Translations under genes and position numbers: made by a program
The notes under the pieces: generated by a model
Database searches by the model: none
What the model saw: the letters and a program-made list of their open reading frames with translations, nothing else
Told to the model about the DNA's origin: nothing
IMG/VR virus record: IMGVR_UViG_3300021963_004492
Span: 1-37,301 of that record
From: a virus
Reading direction: 5' to 3' (one strand)
DNA: 37,301 nt
In this document: positions 20,980 through 28,647 of the stretch, in pieces
Layout: each line of letters opens with the position of its first letter
How positions within the stretch are numbered: the stretch's first letter is position 1

Positions 20980-21402
20980 TTAAAATTTTAGTGTGCTTCT
21001 GTGTACTCTGACTTGAATATGACCATTGTAAAACTCATCAGGTTTTTCCAACACCTCATATTGAAATTGCAACTTAGCTTCTACGTAAGACATCGTTCCC
21101 TTAGACTTACAGAAATGCAAAATTTCTCTGCGGAAGTTTTCTTTCCCCAGAGAATTTACGTCAGCAGATAATTCTACGCTGGAACCATAATAGTCCATCC
21201 AATCAGAATCAGTTTGGGTTTTAACCTTCTTCTTCTTTTTGGTGCCATTCTTCAAGGTAACAGTTTTCTGTTTAGTCCTTGAAAACTTAGCCAGCTTCTT
21301 ACCGATATACTTTCGATTGTTGAGTTGGTTCGTTATTAGATAAACGAACCCAACGCAATCTTCGGGTAACTCTTGTATAATTTCGTTATTATAAAACCAC
21401 AT
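20980..21402 (-). CDS. GIY-YIG-like endonuclease-related protein (140 aa)
   Basis: GFVYLITN (residues 18-25) and KYIGKK (31-36) correspond to the GIY and YIG strands of GIY-YIG nucleases, and EAKLQFQYEVL near residue 115 carries a candidate catalytic Glu. DWMDYYGSS and LGKENFRREIL are typical of the phage subfamily often found as free-standing homing-type enzymes. The expected Arg after YIG is not clear, so activity is uncertain. The start at 21402 (ATG) is chosen over an upstream TTG. Confidence 0.72.
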   Translation of the reverse strand: MWFYNNEIIQELPEDCVGFVYLITNQLNNRKYIGKKLAKFSRTKQKTVTLKNGTKKKKKVKTQTDSDWMDYYGSSVELSADVNSLGKENFRREILHFCKSKGTMSYVEAKLQFQYEVLEKPDEFYNGHIQVRVHRSTLKF

Positions 21403-21430
21403 TAGAATAAACAATTAGTCAATGAACTAA

Positions 21431-21437
21431 TTATTTA
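21431..21437 (-). promoter_or_regulatory. T4-late-like TAAATAA element
   Basis: TAAATAA in the short gap after the zinc-ribbon gene, about 30 bases before the GIY-YIG-like start and formed partly from the stop codon of the preceding gene. Confidence 0.5.
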
Positions 21438-21590
21438 GTCTTCGTCCTCATCTTTAAATTCTTCTTCCTCGTAGATATCGCCAGAACAAACTGGACAGTA
21501 TACGATATCTTCGAGTTGATGATCACTTCCCTTTAACAAAATCTTTCCATTCGCACCACATTCATTACATTCGAAGTGTCTTGTTGTCAT
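21435..21590 (-). CDS. Small zinc-ribbon protein (51 aa)
   Basis: Two CxxC knuckles (CNEC near residue 8 and CPVC near 32) and a very acidic tail (EEEEFKDEDED). A one-ribbon fold of this size may bind RNA polymerase, DNA or a partner enzyme. The start at 21590 is chosen because ATG overlaps the nrdB stop (TAATG). Directly after nrdB, so it could help the reductase, but this is only context. Confidence 0.75.
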   Translation of the reverse strand: MTTRHFECNECGANGKILLKGSDHQLEDIVYCPVCSGDIYEEEEFKDEDED

Positions 21591-22582
21591 TACGCTGCCT
21601 TTGCCCAAACGTCTCCCCATGTTCCGCTCAATGCACCTTTAGCATAATCTGTAACACGATTCTCAAAGAAGTTACCGTGCACTGGTGCATTGATCATTTC
21701 TTCGACCCATGGAAGAGGATTCTTTTTAACTTTGAAGATGCCTTTCATACCTAAGGAGATGAGGCGACGATCTGCGATGTAACGAATGTATTGTTTAACA
21801 TCAGCTGCAGACAAATCACGCATATCACCATTAGCGTAGCAGAGATCGATGAACTTGTCTTCTAGTTCAACCATCTTTTCGGCGATTGTATATATCTTTC
21901 CTTTGAGTTCATCATTCCAGATCTCTGGATTTTCTTTGATGAATTCTTTAAACAAACGAATCATGTTCTCAGAGTGCATAGTCTCATCAACGATAGACCA
22001 TGTAACGATCTGTCCCATCCCTTTCATGATACCATGGCGTGGGAAGTTTAACAACATGATGAATGAAGAGAACAGCTGCATACCTTCAGTGAAAGCAGAG
22101 AATACTGCAATGTGCGTCGCAGTAGACTCAAGTGTTCCATTGCGACTGGAAAGTTCTGTCACATAATCATGCTTATCTCGCATCTCTTGATATTCAAGAA
22201 ACTCATTGTAAGTTGCCTCAGGCATACCTAGAGTTTCAATCAAGTGAGAATATGCTGCAATGTGAAGAGCTTCACGTGCAGCAAAGCCAGAAAGCATCAT
22301 GCGAATTTCAGGTTGTGGGAAGTATGGAAGATAGTTCTTCACATAACCACCAGCAACGTCAATATCACCCTGTGTGAAGAAACGGAAGATGTTAGTCAAA
22401 AACTTCTTTTCTTCAGCAGTTAGTTTCTTCTTCCAGTCTTTCACATCTTCAGCCATCGGCACTTCTGTATGCAACCAGTGTGCTTGCTCGTGCTTCAACC
22501 AAGCCTCATATGCCCATGGATAATTGAATGGTTTGAAATACGTTCGTTCATCAGTCATTCTACTAGTTTTATTCTTTACCAT
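21590..22582 (-). CDS. nrdB: Ribonucleotide reductase class Ia small subunit (330 aa)
   Basis: Provides the tyrosyl radical for NrdA. The dimetal ligands are complete by spacing with E. coli R2: D73, E104, H107, E166, E200 and H203, with the radical tyrosine at Y111 (EALHIAAYSH). The C terminus is short and ends in GDVWAKAA. AAGGA lies before the ATG. Works with NrdA, dCMP deaminase and ThyX to supply deoxynucleotides for phage DNA synthesis. Confidence 0.95.
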   Translation of the reverse strand: MVKNKTSRMTDERTYFKPFNYPWAYEAWLKHEQAHWLHTEVPMAEDVKDWKKKLTAEEKKFLTNIFRFFTQGDIDVAGGYVKNYLPYFPQPEIRMMLSGFAAREALHIAAYSHLIETLGMPEATYNEFLEYQEMRDKHDYVTELSSRNGTLESTATHIAVFSAFTEGMQLFSSFIMLLNFPRHGIMKGMGQIVTWSIVDETMHSENMIRLFKEFIKENPEIWNDELKGKIYTIAEKMVELEDKFIDLCYANGDMRDLSAADVKQYIRYIADRRLISLGMKGIFKVKKNPLPWVEEMINAPVHGNFFENRVTDYAKGALSGTWGDVWAKAA

Positions 22583-22583
22583 T

Positions 22584-22778
22584 TTATTCCTTGTCTGTAA
22601 TTAGTTCTATTGCTTTTATTTCTGCATTCCATCTGGCACCAATAACTTCACGATAACCCTCAGGGGTTAATATTACTACTGCCATATGGTTTTTTGTTTT
22701 TGGTCCACTGCCACTATTTTTATCTGTATTATCCATCCATAAGGATTTTATTGCCCAGAATAAATCGTATGCGTCCAT
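22584..22778 (-). CDS. Unknown small protein between nrdA and nrdB (64 aa)
   Basis: Short soluble protein (MDAYDLFWAIKSLW then HMAVVILTPEGYREVIGARWN). The start at 22778 lies one base after the nrdA stop; the frame extends upstream inside nrdA but without need. Its position between the two reductase subunits suggests a role in that unit, though it may simply be a phage filler gene. Not recognised. Confidence 0.65.
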   Translation of the reverse strand: MDAYDLFWAIKSLWMDNTDKNSGSGPKTKNHMAVVILTPEGYREVIGARWNAEIKAIELITDKE

Positions 22779-22779
22779 T

Positions 22780-24576
22780 TTATCCCTCGCAAGCCAAACA
22801 TTCATTTCCCTCTGCGAGAGCTTGCAGATCAATCTCTTTAATCACTTCACGTTCGATACGCTTGGAAACTTTATCAGCCTTAGCGATCTTATCAGAACGA
22901 CAGTAGTACATAGTTTTCAAACCTTGCTTCCATGCTTGGAAGTGAACTGCATGGATATACTTGATATGACTATCTGGACGGAAGAATACATTCAATGATT
23001 GGGCTTGGTCAATAAACTCTTGACGATCAGCAGCATGTTGAACAACCCAACGCTGGTCAATCTCCATAGATGTTTTGAACACATCTTTCGCCCACTGATC
23101 CATCCAATCGATATGTTGAACTGAACCATCGTTAGCAATGATGCTAGACCATACTTCGTCTGCCCAACCTTCTTTATGAGAAGCAGATTCTTTCTGAATT
23201 AGCTGATCCAGATAACGATTTTTATTTAGGTGAGAACCCGATAGAGTGTCCTGGCGATAAGCGTTAGCCCTATAAGGTTCAATACTAGGAGAGGTATTGC
23301 CCATAAGAATGGAAGAACTAGCATTGGGAGCAATTGCCATGAGATGGCTGAAACGATTACCAGTACCTTCAGCGTCTGGTGCCTCACCTCTTTCCAATCC
23401 CAACTGCTTGTTCGCATCATTTAACTTTTCTCTAATGTGTTTGAAGATTTGTTTGTTCTTGCCAACAGCCATCGGCGACTCCCAAGGAAGATTGTTGCGC
23501 TGAAGGAAAGCATGCCACCCAAGAGCACCAATCCCAATGCTGCGCTCACGTTCTGCAGAATACTTAGCTCGGGCAATGTGGCTTGGAGAATTATCAATGA
23601 AATACTGAAGAACATTATCAAGCATCTCTGCCACGTCTTTAAGGAACAAAGGATCATTTTTCCACTCATCATAATACTCCAAGTTTAGGGATGACAAACA
23701 ACAAACGGCAGTACGTTGCTCATTTGTTGGCAGAATAATTTCTGAACACAAATTGGATTGATGAACTTTCAATCCTTTATCCTTCAACCATTGAGGGAGG
23801 TGTTTATTACTGGTATCAATAAAATGTAGATACGGCTCGCCAGTTTGCATACGCATTTCTAAAACACGTTGCCAGAGTTCTTTGGCAGAAACTGTTTCAC
23901 GAACTTCATGAGAATGTGGATCAACCAAATTCCAAGAGTCGTCTGCTTCTGGATCAATCATGCATCGTTCAATAATTTCCATGAACGAATCAGGAATATT
24001 AACACCATGGTGCATGTTAAGAGTACGCATGTTCTGATCGCCTGTCGGCTTGCGCATCTCTAGAAAATTGATAATATCAGGGTGAGATATGTCAAGATAA
24101 GCAGCGTAAGAGCCACGACGAGTGCGACCTTGGCGATAAGCCAAAGACGAAGCGTCATACATTTTGAGATGAGGCATAACCCCAGTTGACTTGTCGTCAG
24201 CTGAGCGAATACCAAAACCAATGCCAACACCGCCACCAAGCATACTAAGCCAGTTAGTTTCGCTAAGATTATCAACTAGACCCTCCGCTGTATCTTCAAT
24301 ATAATTAAGGAAGCATGATATAGGAAGACCACGCTTGCTGCGACCAAAAGAAAGAATGGGAGTAGAATAAGAGAGCCAATGCTTACTGCTGTACTCATAT
24401 AATCTTTGTGCATGTTCTGGGTTGCTCCCGAATTGTTTCGACACAAAGGCGAATCGCTCTTGCGGACTCACCTCATCATCTTTCATATAACTTTCTTTTA
24501 ATCTGATTCTGCCTAACTCATCAAATAAACTATCACGTGAATAGTCTACTGTAATGCCATGCACAACACTTTCCAT
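22780..24576 (-). CDS. nrdA: Ribonucleotide reductase class Ia large subunit (598 aa)
   Basis: Reduces ribonucleotides to deoxyribonucleotides. Active-site features: C88 (LPISCFLN, redox), the N275-x-C277-x-E279 catalytic triad, C292 or C293 (second redox cysteine), the Y557/Y558 radical-transfer pair, and the C-terminal C593-x-x-C596 shuttle. The N-terminal ATP-cone is absent, so the protein is shorter than E. coli NrdA (761 aa) and probably lacks classical dATP inhibition, which would suit a lytic phage. GGAG precedes the ATG. Confidence 0.95.
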   Translation of the reverse strand: MESVVHGITVDYSRDSLFDELGRIRLKESYMKDDEVSPQERFAFVSKQFGSNPEHAQRLYEYSSKHWLSYSTPILSFGRSKRGLPISCFLNYIEDTAEGLVDNLSETNWLSMLGGGVGIGFGIRSADDKSTGVMPHLKMYDASSLAYRQGRTRRGSYAAYLDISHPDIINFLEMRKPTGDQNMRTLNMHHGVNIPDSFMEIIERCMIDPEADDSWNLVDPHSHEVRETVSAKELWQRVLEMRMQTGEPYLHFIDTSNKHLPQWLKDKGLKVHQSNLCSEIILPTNEQRTAVCCLSSLNLEYYDEWKNDPLFLKDVAEMLDNVLQYFIDNSPSHIARAKYSAERERSIGIGALGWHAFLQRNNLPWESPMAVGKNKQIFKHIREKLNDANKQLGLERGEAPDAEGTGNRFSHLMAIAPNASSSILMGNTSPSIEPYRANAYRQDTLSGSHLNKNRYLDQLIQKESASHKEGWADEVWSSIIANDGSVQHIDWMDQWAKDVFKTSMEIDQRWVVQHAADRQEFIDQAQSLNVFFRPDSHIKYIHAVHFQAWKQGLKTMYYCRSDKIAKADKVSKRIEREVIKEIDLQALAEGNECLACEG

Positions 24577-24594
24577 ATATTACTCCAAACTTTT

Positions 24595-25287
24595 TTATTC
24601 TTTATTTACAAAGTCACCCACCATAGGGAAGACTTCAGCGATTACTTTTGCACACTCACGTGCAACTTCCATATGTTCTTTTTGAGTGCCATTTGCGCTA
24701 CGCAATTCAATAAAGTGAATCCAACTACGCAATGTGCCATTCATATACAAACGAGAGACAGTCAGTCCCTCAGGCAATACTGCTCGGGCTTGTTCTTTAG
24801 CAATCCCGTTGGCAATAGCCCATTTATATTCTTTCTCAACAGCGTACAACACACGCTTTTGAGCACGTTCCCATTCAATAGCAAGTAATCTTTGGGCTTC
24901 ATCTGTCTTGTCTACTTCGACAGAGTTTTGCCTATTTTTTGTATCTTGCCATCTCGCTTCACGAATCACGAAAGCGTCACCGATCTCTGCAGTAGGATCT
25001 GCATATCGTTGACTGAATTCTTGGAACGAGAAAGAACGATGACGTAACATCTGACGAGCGATGTCACGAGTGGTTTCAACTTCAAGACAAGCACTGACCA
25101 TTTCTAGTGGCGACCAGTGTTTATTCTTGACCAAATAACGAATTAACTTCTCTGCTGTATCTGTGTTGAATTGGTTGCTAGGATTACTGACACGAGCACA
25201 AAACGCAACTAACTCTTGTGCATCCATTAAACCTTCATCATACATTTGTCGGGATGGTTTGCTGTAACTAATTAACTTAACTTTCAT
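24595..25287 (-). CDS. thyX: Flavin-dependent thymidylate synthase ThyX (230 aa)
   Basis: Makes dTMP from dUMP using FAD, NADPH and methylene-tetrahydrofolate. The ThyX motif RHRxxS is intact (R82-H-R-S-F-S87), followed by EFSQRYAD. The C-terminal LRSWIHFIELRSANGTQKE is also typical. The start at 25287 is chosen because its ATG overlaps the primase stop (ATGA). It receives dUMP from the phage dCMP deaminase. Confidence 0.95.
   Translation of the reverse strand: MKVKLISYSKPSRQMYDEGLMDAQELVAFCARVSNPSNQFNTDTAEKLIRYLVKNKHWSPLEMVSACLEVETTRDIARQMLRHRSFSFQEFSQRYADPTAEIGDAFVIREARWQDTKNRQNSVEVDKTDEAQRLLAIEWERAQKRVLYAVEKEYKWAIANGIAKEQARAVLPEGLTVSRLYMNGTLRSWIHFIELRSANGTQKEHMEVARECAKVIAEVFPMVGDFVNKE
24602..24608 (-). 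promoter_or_regulatory. T4-late-like TAAATAA element
   Basis: TAAATAA inside the last codons of thyX, about 25 bases before nrdA. Confidence 0.4.
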
Positions 25288-26303
25288 ATTTTCTTCCATT
25301 CTGAGAATTTCAATTTCGCTTCCAACCCTGAAAAGGTATTGTTATTTATCAATTTGAAAATGTCATCTTGGTTTTTGCCAGACAAAATCATCTCATTAAT
25401 ATCCTTTTCCACTACACTTTCAGGAAACATGCATACAGAATACCCAGCATTGATATTCTTTTCCATTAACTTAACAATCTCTTTACTTCTAGGTTCGTTG
25501 TCCATTACCAACGTGGCATTTGCGAGCAAAGCACGAACAGTAGTGGTATCAAAACTGCTTCCTGAAACAGCGATTGCGTTCGGTAAAAATAAAGAGTCAA
25601 TCGGTCCTTCAACAACGTATATCCTTCTTCCAAAATCAATGCGATCAAGTCCATAAATTTTCTCCTGCGTTTCATCTACCTTAATGGTATAATACTTAGG
25701 CTGCTCATCTCCATACGCTCTTGCTTGAAAAGCGAAACACTTTCCAGCAGCAGTAAAGAATGGGATAATCATCCTCGGGTGTTCACCCTCAATCGGCTCT
25801 TGAAATTTTGGAGTGACTGAGTTTGTGAATGCTTTAAACTTTGGTGCAAAGTACAAAAGATTCCATTTATCTTTTGGAATCTTTCGTTTAATCAAATACT
25901 TGACTGCTGGGTGTGTTATGTCCAACAAATCTAATCGTGTTATGCCACTGAGGATGTCATCCTCAAGTAGTTCTTGTTTCTTTTCTGGGATAATTTCAGC
26001 TACGTCTTTGTGTGCATTGTATTTTGATGCACCACCTTTGTAGCGTTCGAGCACATACTCATCATATAGTTTAGAATCAACATACTTGATAAGGTTACCA
26101 AGATTAGTACCATAACCACATTTGTGACATTTAACAAACAAGTCTGACTTCGCACGATAGATGTACCCACGTGCTTTCAGTTTGTTCTTTGTACTATCCC
26201 CACAAACTGGGCAAGAATAGTTCCAAACATAATCTCTTGTTTGTTTGAAATTTCTTAGGCGTGAGCCAAGAATGTTTGCAAACTTAACATCAATGTATAA
26301 CAT
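25284..26303 (-). CDS. 61: DNA primase, T4 gp61 type (339 aa)
   Basis: Synthesises RNA primers for lagging-strand replication in complex with the gp41-type helicase. An N-terminal zinc ribbon (C31, C34, C59, C62; CPVCGDS and CHKCGYG) is followed by a TOPRIM core with E232 (YVVEGPIDSLF) and D268 (VMDNEPRS). Length matches T4 gp61 (342). GGAG precedes the ATG and directly abuts a hairpin. Shares ATGA with thyX. Confidence 0.92.
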   Translation of the reverse strand: MLYIDVKFANILGSRLRNFKQTRDYVWNYSCPVCGDSTKNKLKARGYIYRAKSDLFVKCHKCGYGTNLGNLIKYVDSKLYDEYVLERYKGGASKYNAHKDVAEIIPEKKQELLEDDILSGITRLDLLDITHPAVKYLIKRKIPKDKWNLLYFAPKFKAFTNSVTPKFQEPIEGEHPRMIIPFFTAAGKCFAFQARAYGDEQPKYYTIKVDETQEKIYGLDRIDFGRRIYVVEGPIDSLFLPNAIAVSGSSFDTTTVRALLANATLVMDNEPRSKEIVKLMEKNINAGYSVCMFPESVVEKDINEMILSGKNQDDIFKLINNNTFSGLEAKLKFSEWKKI

Positions 26304-26312
26304 AATATCTCC

Positions 26313-26337
26313 ACTAGAGCAATTATTTTACTCTAGT
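26313..26337 (-). promoter_or_regulatory. Hairpin next to the primase ribosome-binding site
   Basis: ACTAGAG (26313-26319) pairs with CTCTAGT (26331-26337), 7 bp with an AU-rich 11-base loop. On the minus strand the stem ends immediately before the GGAG site of the primase gene. It may be an RNA-binding operator for translational control, or a weak terminator. Confidence 0.45.
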
Positions 26338-26356
26338 TCACGATAAAAAGCAAATT

Positions 26357-26683
26357 TTATTTTGAGAATAACTTGCTGAATAGATCTAGGTGACCTATTA
26401 GATAACCGCAAACAATTGCACCACCTACAATCATGAAACGCCACTTCTCAAGAATATCAACTCGATTATTCATCGCATCAATTTTCTTTGACATGGATGT
26501 ATGTTGTTCAGCGTCTGACTTTGCAAGTTGATCAATCTTCTGGTCGATGTGATCAGTGATCTCACGTGTATTTGTAGTAATACGTGAGTGTAGTTCTTTG
26601 ATGTCTTGCTTCACGTCTGCAACATCCTCTTTAATAGATTCTACTTGTGCTTCCAATTTAGCAACTCTTTCTGCGTCTATCAT
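26357..26683 (-). CDS. Coiled-coil protein with C-terminal membrane anchor (108 aa)
   Basis: About 75 residues of heptad-rich helix (VAKLEAQVESIKEDVADV onward) followed by one hydrophobic segment (about 84-98) and a LFSKLFSK tail. This layout resembles XhlA-type holin-associated proteins. It lies immediately after the probable spanin genes, so a lysis role is plausible. Coupled by ATGA to the lipoprotein gene. Confidence 0.7.
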   Translation of the reverse strand: MIDAERVAKLEAQVESIKEDVADVKQDIKELHSRITTNTREITDHIDQKIDQLAKSDAEQHTSMSKKIDAMNNRVDILEKWRFMIVGGAIVCGYLIGHLDLFSKLFSK

Positions 26684-26949
26684 TTAACACTCTCGTAAAT
26701 AGTCTTTTGTATATTATACCACTCAATCCACGAGTCCAGTTTTACTGCGCATGTATAATATTCAGAATAATTTTGCGTGACGTTTTTAGCAACGTCACTT
26801 AACTTAGCATCTTCTTCTAATTTTTGTAGGTTTGGACATTTCTCTAAAGAAAGTTTCCCTGGAGCATCAGGAAACTTTGCTCTGACTGGTACTGTCGTTG
26901 AACAACCAGTTAATACTAGAAGTGCTACGATTGTTAAAATCTTTTTCAT
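26680..26949 (-). CDS. Outer-membrane lipoprotein, probable o-spanin-like (89 aa)
   Basis: A signal peptide ends in a lipobox (LTGC, C16), so the mature protein is probably lipidated, followed by a Pro-containing segment and KNVTQNYSEYYTCAVKLDSWIEWY. Size, lipobox and position next to a membrane/coiled-coil protein fit the outer subunit of a two-component spanin that joins the outer to the inner membrane at lysis. Cys in YYTCAVK could pair with a partner. ATGA overlaps at both ends. Confidence 0.72.
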   Translation of the reverse strand: MKKILTIVALLVLTGCSTTVPVRAKFPDAPGKLSLEKCPNLQKLEEDAKLSDVAKNVTQNYSEYYTCAVKLDSWIEWYNIQKTIYESVK

Positions 26950-27374
26950 TTTGGTGGCTCCGCTGCATCATTAAGTGCTTTAACAAATTCTTTTGGTATG
27001 ACACACTGGTTATCATACTTAACGATTTCTCTATCCACATATTTCACAATATCATCGCCACGAGTTCTTACAAGTTCAATCTTTGTTCTTGTCTTCTCAA
27101 TAATCTTTACATTCTCTTTTACAGATTCGACTTCAGCTGCAGCAACTTTAGCTTCCATCTCTTTCACACGAAGTTCCCACTTCTCTTGATTAGAGATACC
27201 ACCTTCCATGTAGATTCCACAAACCAAAATAATAATAGAAGCTACCTGAATAGGTAAGCGATATGTAGAAACTAGTGGGATGAATCTCAAGAAGAGAGAT
27301 GCGAATAAACCAACAACACCTGCTGCTACTATTAGGTGAAAAATCCAGTTAGGTGCAAAGTCAAGTATCCACAT
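26946..27374 (-). CDS. Membrane protein with periplasmic coiled coil, probable i-spanin-like (142 aa)
   Basis: Two N-terminal hydrophobic segments (about 10-32 and 41-56), then a helical stretch (KWELRVKEMEAKVAAAEVESVKE region) and a C-terminal CVIPKEFVKALNDAA motif that is common at the ends of Rz-like proteins. Overlaps the lipoprotein gene by four bases, as spanin partners often do. Two membrane segments rather than one makes it atypical. Phage lysis role is inferred. Confidence 0.65.
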   Translation of the reverse strand: MWILDFAPNWIFHLIVAAGVVGLFASLFLRFIPLVSTYRLPIQVASIIILVCGIYMEGGISNQEKWELRVKEMEAKVAAAEVESVKENVKIIEKTRTKIELVRTRGDDIVKYVDREIVKYDNQCVIPKEFVKALNDAAEPPK

Positions 27375-27375
27375 A

Positions 27376-27918
27376 TCAAGCCTCTACTGGTGGTTTTCTG
27401 CGTGCTATATTTTTATATTTCTTAATGTCTTTAGACATTGGGACTGGTATGTCAGTGTTGACACCAGATCCTGTAACATTTGCTACTGCTGCTACAACAG
27501 GTCCACCATCTTCCATGATCGGGTTCTGTAGAAAACGAGTAACTAAAATTTCTTCCTCAACCAAACATAAACCGCTGTTGAGTTTATCGATAATCTGAGA
27601 CAACTGACTTTCCATTAAAGTAGTTGTTCTATCATTGCGCTCATAGTATTCTTTAACGAGGAATAGTGCAGCAATGATGTTCTTAAGTTTGGAATCTCCA
27701 CCTGGAAGTTTTCCAAGAATCTTTTTCATATTAAAGACTAGACGATGCAGATATGTGTATGCATCTTTCTCTTCAGAAGTTCTGAGTGTGGTCGTCTTCT
27801 TCAGGTTATTACCCTTAGCATCAATGATGCCAAGTTTAAATGCCTTAGTATCAGTAAACGGAGTTACCAACATCGATAGAATTCTATATGCTATCAAGTT
27901 GTCTATAATTCTACTCAT
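27376..27918 (-). CDS. Conserved phage protein of unknown function (180 aa)
   Basis: The N-terminal half is well ordered: VTPFTDTKAFKLGIIDAKGN, then YTYLHRLVFNMKKILGKLPGGDSKLKN and IAALFLVKEYYE. I recall similar proteins in aquatic T4-like phages. A Pro/Val-rich, basic tail ends the protein. No catalytic motif seen. Coupled to the next upstream gene by ATGA and placed between spanin-like and structural-type genes. Confidence 0.72.
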   Translation of the reverse strand: MSRIIDNLIAYRILSMLVTPFTDTKAFKLGIIDAKGNNLKKTTTLRTSEEKDAYTYLHRLVFNMKKILGKLPGGDSKLKNIIAALFLVKEYYERNDRTTTLMESQLSQIIDKLNSGLCLVEEEILVTRFLQNPIMEDGGPVVAAVANVTGSGVNTDIPVPMSKDIKKYKNIARRKPPVEA

Positions 27919-28292
27919 ATCTTCCTTAGTACAGAAACAATCTTTTCGTCAAGAGGATAGTCGGAAAGTCTAATCGAAAATTCAGGAATTTCTTCTGGCA
28001 TTCTTTCCAAGTAAACTAAGAAAGTGATTAGCTGTGGCCATAAATCTTTTTCTATTTTGTAGAACAACATTCTGGTGGTTGCGATACCGAATATGTTATA
28101 CAAAACAATAATATGGTTCAGTATTAATCTCTCTCTTAGTTCACCTGAGTTGGTATATCTGTAAATTAACTTCTTCAGATACACAAACTTTTTCAGATCG
28201 TCTTCAAACTCTGCAATATTATGACATTGAGGGTTGTCATAGTGATGCATCGCATAAACTAAGAAATTCGAATCATTTAATTTTTCTTCCAT
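27915..28292 (-). CDS. Conserved phage protein, DUF7207-like (125 aa)
   Basis: Helical protein: NFLVYAMHHYDNPQCHNIAEFEDDLKKF, then YLKKLIYRYTNSGELRERLILNHIIVLYNIFG and a C-terminal LITFLVYLERMPEEI. This pattern recurs in T4-like marine phages (DUF7207, from memory). Function unknown. A terminator-like hairpin lies just upstream of its start. Confidence 0.72.
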   Translation of the reverse strand: MEEKLNDSNFLVYAMHHYDNPQCHNIAEFEDDLKKFVYLKKLIYRYTNSGELRERLILNHIIVLYNIFGIATTRMLFYKIEKDLWPQLITFLVYLERMPEEIPEFSIRLSDYPLDEKIVSVLRKI

Positions 28293-28309
28293 AATCCCAC
28301 ATAATTATC

Positions 28310-28332
28310 AAAAGGGAGGCGAAGTGCCTCCC
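28310..28332 (-). terminator. Rho-independent terminator
   Basis: GGGAGGC (28314-28320) pairs perfectly with GCCTCCC (28326-28332), loop of 5, followed on the minus strand by UUUU. It ends transcripts of the small virion-type gene at 28348 and separates them from the 125-aa gene. Confidence 0.85.
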
Positions 28333-28340
28333 ATACATGA

Positions 28341-28347
28341 TTATTTA
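28341..28347 (-). promoter_or_regulatory. T4-late-like TAAATAA element
   Basis: TAAATAA directly after the stop of the 90-aa gene and before the terminator hairpin. A start here would fall inside the hairpin, so its use is doubtful. Confidence 0.35.
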
Positions 28348-28620
28348 TTATGCGTCTGGAACAGTTGCATCATCTGCATTATCGCCAGCAACAACAGCAG
28401 TAACGCCCATTGCTACTAATACTTCAGACTTGTTACGAGTGCGACCTTGAGCATCAGTATAAGTTGTATACTTAACCCAACCAGAGTGTGCCATACCTTT
28501 TGCTTTGTTAGCAGCAACAGACTCTTCAGTCATGTCAACACCGAACGTAGCTGCTTTCTCAGCAGTAGTAAGGTACTTTGGCTTGCTGCCAGCTGCGTCT
28601 GTTTTTCCCCATAGTGCCAT
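28348..28620 (-). CDS. Small conserved phage protein, probably virion-associated (90 aa)
   Basis: Begins MALWGKTDAAGSKPKYL and contains KAKGMAHSGWVKYTTYTDAQG and RNKSEVLVAMG, with an acidic end. Proteins with this start are common in T4-like phages of aquatic bacteria and are often listed as structural (from memory). Likely highly expressed, as it has its own strong terminator. Confidence 0.75.
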   Translation of the reverse strand: MALWGKTDAAGSKPKYLTTAEKAATFGVDMTEESVAANKAKGMAHSGWVKYTTYTDAQGRTRNKSEVLVAMGVTAVVAGDNADDATVPDA

Positions 28621-28647
28621 CTTATTTCTCCTTAGTGGACAGTTTAA

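Noticed and set aside
20980-21402. Calling the GIY-YIG-like protein an active homing endonuclease
   Set aside because: The catalytic Arg after YIG is unclear and no intron is visible nearby.
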